Numbered from the stretch's first letter, positions 12,801 through 27,800 are shown. The stretch: DNA of 64,000 bases from G965115915 sp965115915 (GCA_965115915.1 OZ220483.1:1922001-1986000), one strand, 5' to 3'. Translations and numbers: made by a program. The notes: generated from the letters alone by a model not told the origin.

Positions 12801-15800
12801 CACCCCCTGTACCTGCAGTCCGGCCCGGGTCTGGCCCGCCGGGAACACCAGCGTATACGGGCCCGCGGCATAATCGGCCGGCGCCGTGGCAGTACCATCC
12901 GTGGGACTAAAGGTCAGCGTGAACGCCTCCACCGGGGCCGGGGAAGCAACCACAGGTATCCAGAAATAATAGTGTTCGCGTGAAGTACGCGTGGCATTCT
13001 CAAACATGAATGTCGGCACCGGCCCGAGCGTGCCGCTGACGGTATTGTCGCCGCCCACCACCGTGTGGCCCGTCACCGCGGACAGCCCAATGCTATAGCC
13101 CTCCGCCGCATCCGCGTCATCCGCCACCACAAAGTCAACGCCCGCCGTCCCGCCGCTGAAGCCCGCGCTGGTCGGCACCGTGCTGAAATCCGCCGCCTCC
13201 GCCGTGCCCCCGGCATAGGACCAGGTCAACCCACTGAGCGTCTCGCCAAAATCCGTGTCCGTGCGGTAAGTCGTGCCCCCGTCGGTGGTCGCCACCGCGC
13301 TCAGCGTCAGGCTCAACGTCCCGCCCTCGGTGACGCCCTTGCTGGTCTCCGCCGTCAGACGAATGCCGTCATTGTCCGTCAGCGTGCCGGCCTCCGTCAG
13401 ATCATCGCCCACCGCATAACCGGCGCCCGAACCCAGGCTAATGGTATAGCCCTCGTCCCCCTCCAGGACCGCGTCGTCCACCGTCGCAATCGTCACTGTC
13501 GCCGTCTTGCCCCCGCCAAAATCGCCCGTGGTCACCGTCTGCGTCAGCGCGCCCGTGAGGTCGTCCGCAGCGAAGCCGCTCGCACCACGGCCCGCCAGCG
13601 TCAAGCTCACATCCAGCGTCCCCGACACATCCTTGTCCGAACTGAGCGTCACACTGATCGCACCCCCCTCGGTCGCCGCGGGCAGGGCCGTGGCCAATGT
13701 CAGTTCCGGCGTCGTGTCCGTCACCGTCACCGCAACATCCTCTATGACTATCGTGTCGTATTTGCCATCGCCGCTGCTCGCCGTGTGCGTCAGCGTCGCA
13801 CTGTCATCCGACGCGTCCGCGTCCGGCCCCGCCGTCACCATCACCGTCTGCGCCGTGTCCCACATACCCGTAGCAAAGCGCAACTCCTCCGGGCTCACCG
13901 TCACATCCCCCGAGGCGCCGCCCACCGTCACCGTCACCTCCGCCGTCGGCTCGCTGGCCAGCACCACCGTGTAGCGACCGCTGGCCCCCTCGGCCACCGT
14001 CAGCGTACCGCCGCTCAGCGTCACGCTCGCCGTGTCGTCATCCTCAATCGTCACCGTCGCCATCCCCGCCGTCGTACTGATACCGTGGCTCGCCGCCTTG
14101 TCCGTGCCGGACAACGCCACCGTGAACGTCTCGTCTCCCTCGTCCAGGTCGTCCTGCGCCAGTTGTATGGACAACACCTGGGAGTCATCCCCGGACGAAA
14201 ACGCCAGCGTATACGGGCCCGCGGTGTAATCCGCAGGGGATGTGGCACTGCCATCCGTGGTTGCGATATTGACCGTGACCGCCTCCACCACCGCCGGCGT
14301 CGCAGTCACAGTCAGCTCGGCAACACCGCCCTCCGTCTCGCCAAGGCGCGTGGGCGCAAACGCAAATACCGTCTTCGGCCGAATGCTGCCACTGACCGTA
14401 TTGCTGCCCACCACCGTGTGGCCTGTCACCGCGGACAGCCCGATGCTATAGCCCTCCGCCGCATCCGCGTCATCCGCCACCGCAAAGTCAACGCTCGCCA
14501 TCCCACCGCTGAAGCTCGCGCTGGCCGGCACCGTGCTGAAATCCCCCGCCTCCGCCGTGCCCCCGGCATAGGACCAAGTCAACCCACTGAGCGTCTCGCC
14601 ATAGTCCGTGTCCGTGCGGTAAGTCGCGCCCCCGTCGGTGGTCACCACCGCGTTCAGCGTCAGGCTCAGCGTCCCGCCCTCGATGGCGCCCTTGCTGGTC
14701 TCCGCCGTCAGACGAATCCCGTCATTGTCCGTCAGCGTGCCATCCTCTATCGCATCACCGCCCACCGCATAGCCCGTACCCGAACCCAGGCTAATGGTGT
14801 AGCTCTCGTCTCCCTCCAGGATCGCGTCGTCCACCGTCGCAATCGTCACCACCGCCGTCCTGCCCCCGCCAAAATCGCCCGTGGTCACCGTCCGTGTCAG
14901 CGCGCCCGTGATGTCTGCCGCAGCGAAGCCGCTCGCACCACGGTCCGCCAATGTCAGGCTCACATCCAGCGTCCCCGTTATATTCTTGTCCGAGCTGAGC
15001 GTCACACTGAGGTCACCGCCCTCGGTCACCGCGGACAGGGCTGTCTCCAGCGTCAACACCGGCGTCGTGTCCGTCACCGTCACACTGACATCCTGCACAT
15101 CCACCGCGGCGTAGTCCCCTCCCGCTATGTCGTGCGTCAATGTCGCACTGTCATTCACCGCATCGGCATCCGCCGCCGCCGTCACCGTCACCGTCTGCGC
15201 CGTGTCCCAGCCACCGGCACCACCGGCACCACCGGCACCGCGGCTGGTGGCAAAGCTCAGTGATGCTGGCTCGAATGTCACATCGGCGTTGTCACTGCTC
15301 AGCGTCACCGTCACCGCCGCGCTCGGCTGCGTAGCCAGCACCACCGTGTATTCAGCGGTGGCGCCCTCGGTCACCGTCAGTGCGGTAGCACTCAGCGTCA
15401 CGCCCGCCGTGTCGTTGTCCGTCACTGTCACCGCAACGCCGGCTATGGCTATCCCTTCGTACTTGCTATCGCCGCTGCTCACCGTGTGTGTCAGCCTCGC
15501 GCTGTCGTTCACCGCATCGAGGTCCGCCGCCGCCGTTACCGTCACCGTCTGCGCCGTGTCCCACACACCAGCAGCAAAGGTCAACGTCGCAGGCATGAAT
15601 GTCACCTCTGCATTGTTGCTGCTCGGTGTCACCGTCACCGCCGCACTCGGTTCGCTGTCCAGCACCACCGTGTACGTGCCATCGGCGCCCTCGGCCACTG
15701 TCAGTGTCTCACCGCTCAGCGTCACGCCCGCCGTGTAGGTGGTGGTATCCCGGATCCTCACCTCCTGCCTAGTCGGAGCACTAGCATGGAGACCGGAGGT

Positions 15801-18800
15801 CGCCGGCTTGTCGGTGCCCGTCAGCCTCACCCTGAACGTCTCTTCGTCCTCGTCTATGTCGTCCGTCGCCGTCTGTATGCTCAGAACCTGCACCGAATCC
15901 CCGGCCTCGAACGCCAGCGTATACGGGCCCGCGGTATAATCCGCCGGCGCCGTGGCGCTATCATCCTCGGTAGCGACGGTAAGCGTGATATCCTCCAGCG
16001 GCGCCGGGTAAACACTGACCACTATCAAAACAGCGCTGCCCTCCTGCACTGTGACGGGTCGGATCCCGCGGACCTCTGGCCTGGCCCCCAGATAGAATCC
16101 CGGCATCCGCCGGATCCTCCCGCTTACCGCATTGCTACCACCCACCACCGTGTGGCCCGTCACCGCCGATAACTGTATGCTGTAGTTCTTGAAATTATCA
16201 TGGCCAGTGGCGCCACTGGCGACACCAAAGTCAACGCTGGCCGTGCCGTTGCTGAAGCTCGCGCTCGCCGGCACCGTGCTGAAATCCCCCGCCACCGCGC
16301 CTCCGCCATAGGACCAGCCGAGCCCACTGAGCGACCCGCTGAAGTCCGTGTCCGTGCGGTAAGTCGTGCCCCCGTCGGTGGTCACCACCGCGGCCAGCGC
16401 CAGACTCAGCGTACCGCCCGCGGTGTCCTCCCGGTCCATCTCCGCCGTCAGCCGCACCCCGTCATTGTCCGTCAGCGTACCGGACAGTGTCGCGGAACCC
16501 GCGGCCACCACATAGCCGGTGCCCGTGGTCAGGCTGAGGCGAAAACCCTCATCGCCTTCCACACTGCCATCATCGGTCAGCGGCAGAGCCACGGTGGCAG
16601 TCCTGCCGTTGTTGAAGCTGGCGGTGGTAACGCTCAGCGTCCCGCCATTGAAGTCCGCCGCGGCCGCGTCCCGGTCCGTACCCGCACTACTGCCCTGCAC
16701 CGCAAAGCTCACATCCAGCGCGCCGGCCACATCCTGGTCCGAGCTGAGCGTCAGACTGAGGCTATCCCCTTCGGAGCCGTCTGCGGTCCCGGACAATGTC
16801 AGCTCCGGCGTGGTATCCGTTACCCTCACCGACACGTTGTCAATGGTTATCCCGTTATATATGGTGTCGCTGCTGCTCGCCGCATGCGTCAGCGTCACGC
16901 TGTCGTCCTCCGTATCGGCATCCGCCGCCGCCGTCACCGTCACCGTCTGCCTCGTGTTCCAGCCACCGCCGCCGGTGCCGGTGCCAAAGGTGAGCGTCGT
17001 CGGATCGACGCTCACATCGGTACCCGTGTACCCGGCCACCGTTACCGTCACCTCCGCGCTCGGCTGCGAATTAAGACTCACACTGTAGTGACTGCTGGCG
17101 CCCTCGGCCACCGTCACCCCAAAACCGGCGTGAATCACCACGCCGGCAGGGCTTTCGTCCCGGATTTCCATCGTCAGCGTGGCACGAGTACCGATACGGG
17201 CAGTCGTCGGCTCGATGCCTGCCAGCCTTATCGTAACGTTCTCTGTGTGCTCGGCTACGTTGTCGAACGCCGTCTTTACCTGCTCCAGTATGGCCTGGGT
17301 CTGGCCCGCCGGAAACACCAGCGTATACGGGCCTGCGGTATAATCGGCCGGCGCCGTGGCGGTACCATCCGTGGACGTAAAGGTCAGCGTGAAATCCTCC
17401 ACCGGGGCCGGGGAAGCAAGCACAGGAATCCAGGAATACTTGCCTTCTATGATCACGTGCGTGGGGAACCGGAACATGAATGTCGGCGCCAGCCCGAGCG
17501 TGCCGCTGACCGTATTGTCGCCGTCCACCACCGTGTGGCCGCTCACCGCGCTCAGCCGGATGCTATAGCCCTCCGCCGCATCCGCGTCATCCGCCACCAC
17601 AAAGTCAACGCTCGCCGTCCCACCGCTGAAGCTCGCGCTGGCCGGCGCCATGCTGAAATCCGCCGCCACCGCCGTGCCACCGGCATAGGACCAAGTCAAC
17701 CCGCTGAGCGTCCCGCTGTAGTCCGTGTCCGTGCGGTAAGTCGCGCCCCCGTCGGTGGTCGCCACCGCGCTCAGCGTCAGGCTCAACGTCCCGCCCACGG
17801 TGACACCCTTACTGGTCTCCGCCGTCAGACGGACCCCGTCATTGTCCGTCAGCGTCCCATCCTCCGTCGCATCGCCGCCCGCCGCATAACCGGTACCGGC
17901 ATTCAGCGTGATGGTATAGCTCTCGTCTCCCTCCACCACCGCGTCGTCCACCGTCGCAACCGTCGCTGTCGCCGTGCTGCCCCCGCCAAAATCGCCCGTG
18001 GTCACCGTCTGCGTCAGCGCGCCCGTAATGTCGGCCGCAGCGAAGCCGCTCGCACCACGGTCCGCCAGCGTCAGGCTCACATCCAGCGTCCCCGGCACCG
18101 CCTTGTCCGCGCTGAGCGTCACGCTGATCGCACCGCCCTCGGTCGCCGCAGACACGGCCGTGACCGTCAGCTCCGGCGTCGTGTCCGTCACCGTCACACT
18201 GACATCCTGCACATCCACCGCGGCGTAGTCCCCTCCCGCTATGTCATGCGTCAATGTCGCACTGTCATTCACCGCATCGGCATCCGCCGCCGCCGTCACC
18301 GTCACCGTCTGCTCCGTGTCCCAGCCTCCGGTACCGCGACTGGTGGCAAAGCTCAACGTCGCCGGCTCGAATGTCACATCAACGTTGTCACTGCTCGGCG
18401 TCACCGTCACCGCTGCGCTCGGCTGCGTATCCAGCACCACCGTGTAGTTGACGGTGGCACCCTCGGTCACCGTCAACGCAGTATCATTCAGCGTCACACC
18501 CGCCGTGTCGTCGTCCGCCACCGTCACCGCAACGCTGTCGACGGTCACCATGTCGTAGTCGTTGTCGGTACTGCTCGCCGTGTGCGTCAGCGTCGCGCTG
18601 TCATCCACCGCATCGAGATCCGCCGCCGCCGTTACCGTCACACTCTGCGCCGTGGCCCACTCACCAGCAGCAAAGATCAACTCCGCCGGCGCGAATGTCA
18701 CCTCTCCATTGTTACTGCTCGGCGTCACCGTCACCGCCGCGCTCGGCCGCGAATCCAGTACCACCGTGTAGTTGGCGGTGGCACCCTCAGACACCGTCAG

Positions 18801-21800
18801 CTCAGTACCGCTCAGCCTCACACCCGCCGTGTCGTTATCCTCGATCGTCACCGTCGCCGTCCCCGCCGTCGTACTGACACTGTGGCTCGCCGCCTTGTCC
18901 GTACCTGACAACTCCACCGTGAACGTCTCATCCCCCTCGTCCACGTCGTCCTCCGTCAACTGTATGGACAACACCTGAGACGAATCCCCGGACGAAAACG
19001 CCAGCGTATACGGGCCTGCGGTGTAATCCGCAGCAGACACCGCACTGCCATCCGTGGTTGCGATACTGACCCTGACCGCCTCCACCACCGCCGGCGTCGC
19101 AGTCACAGTCAACTCGGCAACACCGCCTTCCGTCTCGCTAAGGCTCGGGGACGAAAACGCAAACACCGACATCGGACCCAGCGTGCCGCTGACCGCGTTG
19201 CGGCCCACCACCGTGTGGCCCGTCACCGTGGCAAGCCGGAGGCTATAGCTCTCCGCCGCATCCGCGTCATCCGCCACCACAAAGTCAACGCTCGCCGTCC
19301 CGCCGCTGAAACTCGCGCTGGCCGGCACCGTGCTGAAATCCCCCGCCACCGCCGTGCCCCCGACATACGACCAGGCCAGCCCGCTGAGCGTCCCACCGAA
19401 GTCCACGTCCGTGCTGTAACTGGTGCCCCCATCGCTCGTCGCCACCGCGCTCAGCGTCAGGCTCAACGTCCCCCCCTCGGTGGCCCCCTTGCCCGACTCC
19501 GCCGTCAGACGGATGCCGTCATTGTCCGTCAGCGTCCCGCCCAGCGTCGGCGAGCCTGACGCCACCGTGTAACCCACGCCAGACGCCAGACTGATACGAA
19601 AACCCTCATCTCCCTCCACACTGCCATCGTCCGTCAACAGCAGAGTCACGGTGGCAGTCTTGCCGTTGCTGAAGCTGGCGGTGGTAATCCCGCTCAGCGT
19701 CCCGTTATTGAAGTCCGCGGCGACAGCATCCCGGTCCGTACCCGAGGTGCTACCCTGCACCGAAAAGGTCACAGCCAGCGTGTCGCTCACATCGATATCC
19801 GAGCTCAGCCTCAGACTGAGGCTCTGCCCCTCCGTCCCATCCACCGTCCCGGACAACATCAGCTCCGGCAACTCCGGCGACGCCTCTACCGGCGTCGCGC
19901 TGACCGCGGCAGAGCGCGCCCCAAAATTGTCCGTGCCCACCGCGCCCACCGCACGCACCTGAAAACGGTATAAGGTACCGTTGCTCAGGCTTTCCACCGT
20001 GTGGCCGGTCGTGTCCGCAGCGGAGCCGGGAACCGGCATCCACTCACCATAATCGTTGCTGCCTTCCCTTTGCCGATACTGCCAACTCGCAATGTCACCG
20101 CCACCAACCGGCGCGGCCCAGGACAACGCCACCTCCGTGTCTCCCGCAGCCGCAGTCAAGCCGGTCGGCTGGCCCGGCGTCGTATCCGTCACCGTCACCG
20201 CGACACCGCCAATCACTATCCCGGCGTATCTGCTATCACCACTGCTCGCCGTGTGCGTCAGTGGCACCACCGCTTCATTGTCCGTGTCGCTATCTACCGC
20301 CGCCGTCACCGTCACGCTCTGCGCCGTGCCCCAGTTACCGCCGGAACCCGAGCTAAAGACCAACTCCGCCGGGCTGACCATCACATCCCCCTGTGCACCC
20401 CCCACCGTCACCGTCACATCCGCCGTCGGCGCGGTATTGAGCACCACCGTATAGCTGGCGCTGGCACCCTCATCCACCGCCAGTGTCTCACCACTCAAAC
20501 TCACCAGACTATTGTCGGTAACGCGCACCGTGTCCGTGGCGTCAGTTCCCACCGCGACACGCGCAGGCGGGGTCGTCAGCGTCACTGTCGCCGTGTAACT
20601 GCGCGGCGCATTGTAAGCGCCATCCCCAACATCCCGGGTCCTTGGACTAAAGTTCGCAGTGGCGCCGAACCGACCGGCGCCGATGCTGAACGCCACCGTC
20701 GCAGCGGCAAAATCCTCTATCGGCCTACCGCCGCTCAGCGTCACCCGCCCATTCACCACCGTATCCGCCGCCGCGCTCATCGTCACCGGCACCGACAGCG
20801 GCTGCCCCTCGGTCACCGTGATAGTCGTGCTGCCCAGCGTCACCTGCGCGCTGTCGTTGTCGTTCAGCCTGCCATTCACCGTCACACTACTCCCCAACGC
20901 ATAGCCCGTGCCCGCCTCCAGCGTAATGCGATAGCGCTCCACTCCCTCCACAATCGCATCGTCCACCGTCGGGATCGTCACCACCGCCGTCCTGCCGCCG
21001 CCAAAATCACCCGTGCTAACCGTCTGCGTCAGCGCGCCTGTGATATCAGCCGCAGTGAAGCCACTCGAATCCCGGTCCGCCAGCGTCAGGCTCACAGCCA
21101 GCGTCCCGGACACCACCTTGTCCGAACTCACCGTCACACGGATCGCAGCGCCCTCCGCCACCGCGGACGGGTTCCTCCTCAGCGTCAGCTTCGGCGTCGT
21201 GTCCGTCACCGTCACCGCAACGCTGTCGACGGTCACCATGTCGTAGTCGTTGTCGGTACTGCTCGCCGTGTGCGTCAGCGTCGCACTGTCATTCACCGCA
21301 TCGAGATCCTCCGCCGCCGTTACCGTCACACTCTGCGCCCTGTCCCACTCACCAGCAGCAAAGCGCAACGTCGACGGCGCGAATGTCACATCCGCATTGT
21401 TACTGCTCGGTGTCACCGTCACCGCCGCCGTCGGCTCACTGGACAGCACCACCGTGTAAGCGCCATCGGTGCCCTCGCTCACCGTCAACTCAGTACCGCT
21501 CAGCCTCACACCCACCGTGTCATTGTCCGTCACCGTCACCTCAACATCGGCAATGTCCAATCCAACCATATACCCCGTCGCTCCGCTCGCCGCATGCGTC
21601 AGCGTCACGCTCTCGTTACTCGCATTCGCGTCATCCCCCGCCGTCACCGTCACCGTCTGCTCCGTGTCCCAGCCTCCACTACCCATATCCGTACCAAAGG
21701 TCAGCAGCGCCGGCGTCGCACTCACATCCGTACCCGTGAACCCCCCCACCGTCACTGTCACCGGCCCACTTGGCCGGGTATCCAGCACCACCGTGTAGCT

Positions 21801-24800
21801 ATCCCCCGCCGTATCCTGCTCCGTCACTGTCAACGTGGTCTCACTCAGCGTCACGCCCGCCGTGTCGTTGTCCGTCACCGTCACCATAACGCTGTTGATA
21901 GCCACCCCCTCGTAAGTGGTATCACTGCTGCTCGCCGTATGCATCAACGTCACGCTGTCGTCATCCGCATCGCTATCCATCATCGCCGTCACCGTCACGC
22001 TCTGCGCCATCGCCCAGTTGCCGACAGCACCGGAAGTAAAGGTCAATTCCGCCGGCGTCGCCGTCACATCTCCTAGCGTACCCCCCACTGTCACCGTCAC
22101 ATCCGCCGTCGGTGCCGTATTGAGAACCACCGTGTAGCTGTCTCCCGTCGCATCTTCCTCAACCACCGTCAGCGAGGAACGGCTCAGCGTCACACCCGGG
22201 GTCGGCGCCACAGTGTTGTCGTTCACCGTCACCGTGTCCGTGGCGTCACTTCCCAACGTGACACCCGCAGGCGGGGTCGCCAGCGTCACCGTCGCCGTGT
22301 AATCACGCGCCGCGTTGTAATTGCCATCCGGTGTCTGCGCCGTAAAACTCGCGTTCGCACTGGTGTCACCCGCGGTAATGCTGAAACTCGCCACCGCCGA
22401 GGCAAAATCGTCCGTCGGCATGCTGCCGCTCACACCGCTCAGCGTCACCCGCCCATTCACCACCGTATCCACCGCCGCACTCATCGTCACCGGTACCGTC
22501 AACGCCTGACCCTCGGTCACCGTGATAGTCGTGCTGGCCAGCGTCACCTGCGCGTTGTCGTTGTCGTTCAACGTGCCATTCACCGTCACACTACCGCCCA
22601 ACGCATAGCCCGTACCCGACACCAGCGTAACGCTATAGCTCTCCGCTCCCTCCACGATAGCGTCATCCACCGTCGCAATCGTCGCCGCCGCCGTCCTGCC
22701 TCCACCAAAATCGCCTGTGGTAACGGTCTGCGTCAGCGCGCCAGCCAAGTCATCCGCATCAAAGCCGCTCGCACCACGGTCGGCCAGCGTCAGGACCACC
22801 GCCAGCGTCCCCGGCACCGCTTTGTCCGAGCTCAGCATCACACTGATCGCAGCACCCTCGCTCACCGCGGACGGGTTCGTCGCCAGCGTCAGCTCCGGCG
22901 TCGTGTCCGGCACTGTCACCGCAACGCCGGATATGGCTATCCCTTCGTACTTGCTATCGCTGCTGCTCGCCGTGTGCGTCAGCCGCACCACATCCTCGTC
23001 ATCCGTGTCGCTATCTACCGCCGCCGTTACCGTCACCGTCTGCGCCGTGTCCCACACACCAGCAGCAAAGCTCAACTCCTCCGGGCTCACCGTCACATCC
23101 CCCTGCGCACCACCCACCGTCACCGTCACCGCCGCCGTCGGCTCACTGGACAGCACCACCGTGTACGTACCATCGGCACCCTCGGCCACCGTCAGTGTCT
23201 CACCGCTCAGCGTCACACCCGCCGTGTCGGTAGCATCGTCCCGAAGCGTCACACTCAGCGTATCCGGGGTACCAATACCGGAGGTCGCCGACTTGTCGGT
23301 GCCCGTCAGCTTCACCCTGAAGGTCTCATCGTCCTCGTCTATGTCGTCCGCCGCCGTCCGTATACTCAAAACCCGCGACGAATCCCCCGCCTCGAACGCC
23401 AGCGTATACGGGCCCTCGGCATAATCCGCCGGCGCCGTGGCGCTACCATCCTCGGTAGCAACGGTAACCGTGATATCCTCTATCGGCGCCGGGAAAACAC
23501 TGACCGTTACCGCGACAGCGGCACCCTCCTGCGTGACAGAACTGGCCATACTGGCACCCCGGTTAGTCCCCATATAGAATGCCGGCATCCGCCGAATCCT
23601 CCCGCTTACCGCATTGCTGCCACCCACCACCGTGTGGCCCGTCACCTCGGACAACTGTATGCTGTAGTTCTTGAAATCACCAACGCCAATGGCGCCTCTG
23701 GAGACACCAAAGTCAACGCTGGCCGTGCCGTTGCTGAAGCTCGCGCTCGCCGGCACCGTGCTGAAATCCCCCGCCACCGCGTCTCCGCCATAAGACCAAC
23801 CGAGCCCACTGAGCGTCCCACCGAAGTCCGTATCCGTGTTGTAAGTCGTGCCCCCATCGGTGGTCGCCACCGCGGCCAGCGCCAGACTCAGCGTACCGCC
23901 CGCAGTGCCCTCCCGACCTGTCGCCGCCGTCAAACGAACCCCGTCATTGTCCGTCAGCGTACCGGACAGTGTCGCGGAGCCCGTTGCCACCCCATAGCCC
24001 GTGCCCGTCGTCAGACTGAGGCGAAAACCCTCATCGCCTTCCACACTGCCATCATCGGTCAGCGGCAGAGTCACGGTGGCGGTCCTGCCGTTGTTGAAGC
24101 TCGCGGTGGTAATCCCGCTCAGCGTCCCGTCATTGAAGTCCGCCGCCGCAGCGTCCCGGTCCGTACCAACACTACTGCCCTGCACCGCAAAGCTCACCTC
24201 CAGTGTGCCAGCCACATCGGTGTCCGAGCTGAGCGTCAGACTGAGGCTATCCCCCTCGGAACCGTCCGCCGGCCCGGACAACGTCAACTCCGGCGTGGTG
24301 TCCGTTACCGTCACGCGCATGTCATCAATGCGTCTCCCTTGATATGTGCTATCGCCGCTGCTCGCCGTGTGCGTCAGCGTCACACTGTCGTCCTCCGTGT
24401 CGCCATCCACCGCCGCCGTCACCGTCACCGTCTGCGCCGTGTCCCAGCCACCACTACCCGTATCCGTGCCAAAAATCAGCTCCGTCGGGTCGACACTCAC
24501 ATCGGTACCCGCATACCCGCCCACCGTCACCGTCACCTCCGCACTCGGCCGCGTAGCCAGTACCGCCGTGTAGGTACTGCTGGTCCCCTCGGCCAGTATC
24601 AGCGACAGTGGCCATCGTCGATTCGGCTCTACCAGAAGCACGGCCGGAGTATCGTTGTCCCGGATCGTCACCGTCGTCGTGGCACGTGTGCCAATACGGG
24701 AAGTCGTCGGCTCGATGCCTGTCAGCCCTACCGTAAAGGTCTCATCGCTCTCTTCCTGGCTGTCCGTTACCAACCGTATGCGCACTCCACCCGTGGTCTG

Positions 24801-27800
24801 GCCCGCCGAGAACGCCAGCGTATACGGGCCCGCGGTATAATCCGCCGGCGCCGTGGCGCTACCATCCGTGGACGTAAAGGTCAGCGTGAACGCCTCCACC
24901 GGGGTCGGGGAAACATCGACATCCAGCCATGCATCTCCGCCTTCAGAGTAGGCTGCAGAAGCGTACCTGAACATGAATGTCGGCACCGGCCCGAGTGTGC
25001 CGCTGACCCTATTGTCGCCGCCCACCACCGTGTGGCCGGTTACCGAGGCCAGTTGAATGCCATAGCTCTCCGCCGCATCCGTGTCATCCGTCACCACAAA
25101 GTCAACGCTCGCCGTCCCGCCGCTGAAGCTCGCGCTCGCCGGCACCGTGCTGAAATCCCCCGCCACCGCCGTGCCGCCGGCATAGGACCAGGTCAACCCG
25201 CCGAGCGTCTCGCTGTAGTCCGTGTCCGTGCTGTAAGTCACGCCCCCGTCGGTGGTCACCACCGCGCTCAGCGCCAGGCTCAGCGTCCCACCCTCGGTGA
25301 TACCTTTGTCGGTCTCCGCCGTCAGACGAATGCCGTCATTGTCCGTCAGCGCGCCATCCTCCGTCGCATCACCGCCCACCACATAGCCGGTACCGGCGTT
25401 CAGCGTGATGGTATAGCTCTCGTCTCCCTCCACGATAGCGTCGTCCACCGTCGCAATCGTCGCCGTCGCCGTGCTGCCCCCGCCAAAATCACCCGTGGTC
25501 ACCGTCTGCGTCAGCGCGCCCGTGAGGTCATCCCCGTCAAAACCGCTCGCGCCTCGGTCGGCCAGCGTCAGGCTCACATCCAGCGTCCCCGTCACCGCCT
25601 TGTCCGCGCTGAGCGTCACACTGATACCACCCCCCTCGGTCACCGCGGGCACGGCCGTGGCCAATGTCAGTTCCGGCGTCGTGTCCGTCACCGTCACCGC
25701 AACATCCTCTATGACTATCGTGTCGTATTTGCCATCGCCGCTGCTCGCCGTGTGCGTCAGTGTCGCACTGTCATTCGCCGCGTCCGCGTCCGACCCGGCC
25801 GTCACCGTCACCGTCCGTGCCGTGTCCCACACACCGGTGGCAAAGCTCAACTCCTCCGGGCTCACCGTCACCTCGCCCGAGGCACCGCCCACCGTCACCG
25901 TCACCTCCGCCATCGGCTCGCTGGCCAGCACCACCGTGTAGCTACCGCTGGCGCCCTCGGCCATCGTCAACTCAGTAGCACTCAGCGTCACGCCCGCCGT
26001 GTCGTCATCCTCAATCGTTACCGTCACCATCCCGGCCGTCGTACTGATACCGTGGCTCGCCGCCTTGTTCGTGCCGGACAACGCCACCGTGAACGTCTCG
26101 TCTCCCTCGTCCAGATCATCATCTGCCAGTTGGATGGACAAAACCTGAGACGTATCCCCCGACGAAAACGCCAGCGTATACGGGCCCGCGGTGTAATCCG
26201 CAGCAGACACCGCACTGCCATCCGTGGCAGCGATATTGACCGTGACCGCCTCCACCACCGCCGGCGTCGCAATGACAGTCAGCTCGGCAACACCGCCCTC
26301 CGTCTCGCTAATGCTCATGGACTCAAACGCAAATGTCCTCTTCAGCCGAATGCTGCCGCTGACCGTATTGCTGTCCACCACCGCATAGCCCGTCACAGCG
26401 GCCAATTGGATGCTATAGCTTTCCGTAGTAGTATCCGCGTCATCCGCTACCACAAATGCGACGCTGGCCGTCCCGCTGCTGAATGCCGCGCTGTTCGGCA
26501 CCGTGCTGAAATCCGCCGCATTCGCCGTGCCCCCGGCATAGGACCAACTGAGCCCACTGAGTGTCCTGTTGAAGCCGCTGGCCCTCCGGTAAGTACGCCC
26601 GTTGGTCGTCAGCAGCACATCCAGTTCCAGGTTCAGCGTCTCCCCCTCGAGGACATCTCTGTTGGTTGCCCGCGTCACCAGACGGATCCCGTCATTTTCC
26701 GTCAGCGTGCCGTCCGCCGTTGAATCACCGCCCACCGCATAACCAGCGCCCGACCCCAGGCTAATGGTGTAGGTCTCGTCTCCCTCCAGGGCCGCGTCGT
26801 CCACGGTCGCAATCGTCACTGTCGCAATCTTGCCTCCGCCAAAGTCGCTCGTGGTCACCGTCCGCGTCAGCGCGCCCGTGATGTCTGCCGCAGCGAAGCC
26901 GCTCGAACCACGGTCCGCCAGTGTCAGGCTCACATCCAGCGTCCCGGAAACGTTCTTGTCCGAACTGAGCGTCACACTGATGTCACCGCCCTCGTCCACT
27001 GCGGGCGGGTCGGTGGCCAGAGTCAGCTCCGGCGTCGTGTCCGTCACCGTCACCATCACACTGGCAATGACTACCCCTTCGTATTTGCCATCGCCGCTGC
27101 TCGCACTGTGCGTCAGTGTCGCACTGTCATTCAGCGCGTCCGCGTCCGGCCCGGCCGTCACCGTCACACTCTGCGCCGTGTCCCATGCACTGGCGGCAAA
27201 GGTCAGCTCCGCTGGACTGGCTGTCACCTCGCCGGAGGCACCACCCACCGTCACCGTCACATCCGCCGTCGGCTCGCTGTCCAGCACCACCGTGTAGCTA
27301 CCGCCACCACTGTCGTCCTCGACCACCGTCAGCGTCTCACGGCTCAGTGTCACACCCGCCGTGTCGTCATCCTCAATCGTCACCGTCGCGGTATCGGCCG
27401 TCGTACTGATACTGTGGCTTGCCGCTTTGCTGGTACCCGTCAGCATCGCCGTAAAGGTCTCATCGCCCTCGTCCAGATCATCATCTGCCAGTTGGATGGA
27501 CAAAACCTGAGACGAATCCCCCGACGAAAACGCCAGCGTATACGGGCCAGCGGTGTAATCCGCTGGAGACGCGGCACTGCCATTCGTAGTAGCGATACTG
27601 ACTGTGACCGCCTCCACCACCGCCGGCGTCGCAGTGACAGTCAACTCGGCAACATCGCCTTCCGTCTGGATAACGCTCGCGGGCGAAAGCGCAAATACCG
27701 ACTTTGGTCCCAGCGTGCCGCTTACCGCATTGCTGCCACCCACCACCGTGTGGCCCGTCACAGTGGCAAGCCGGATGCTATAACTCTCCGCCGCATCCGC

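Noticed and set aside
22974..26723. A 1,249-codon plus-strand open frame
   Set aside because: Same antisense register and composition; a shadow of the minus-strand gene.
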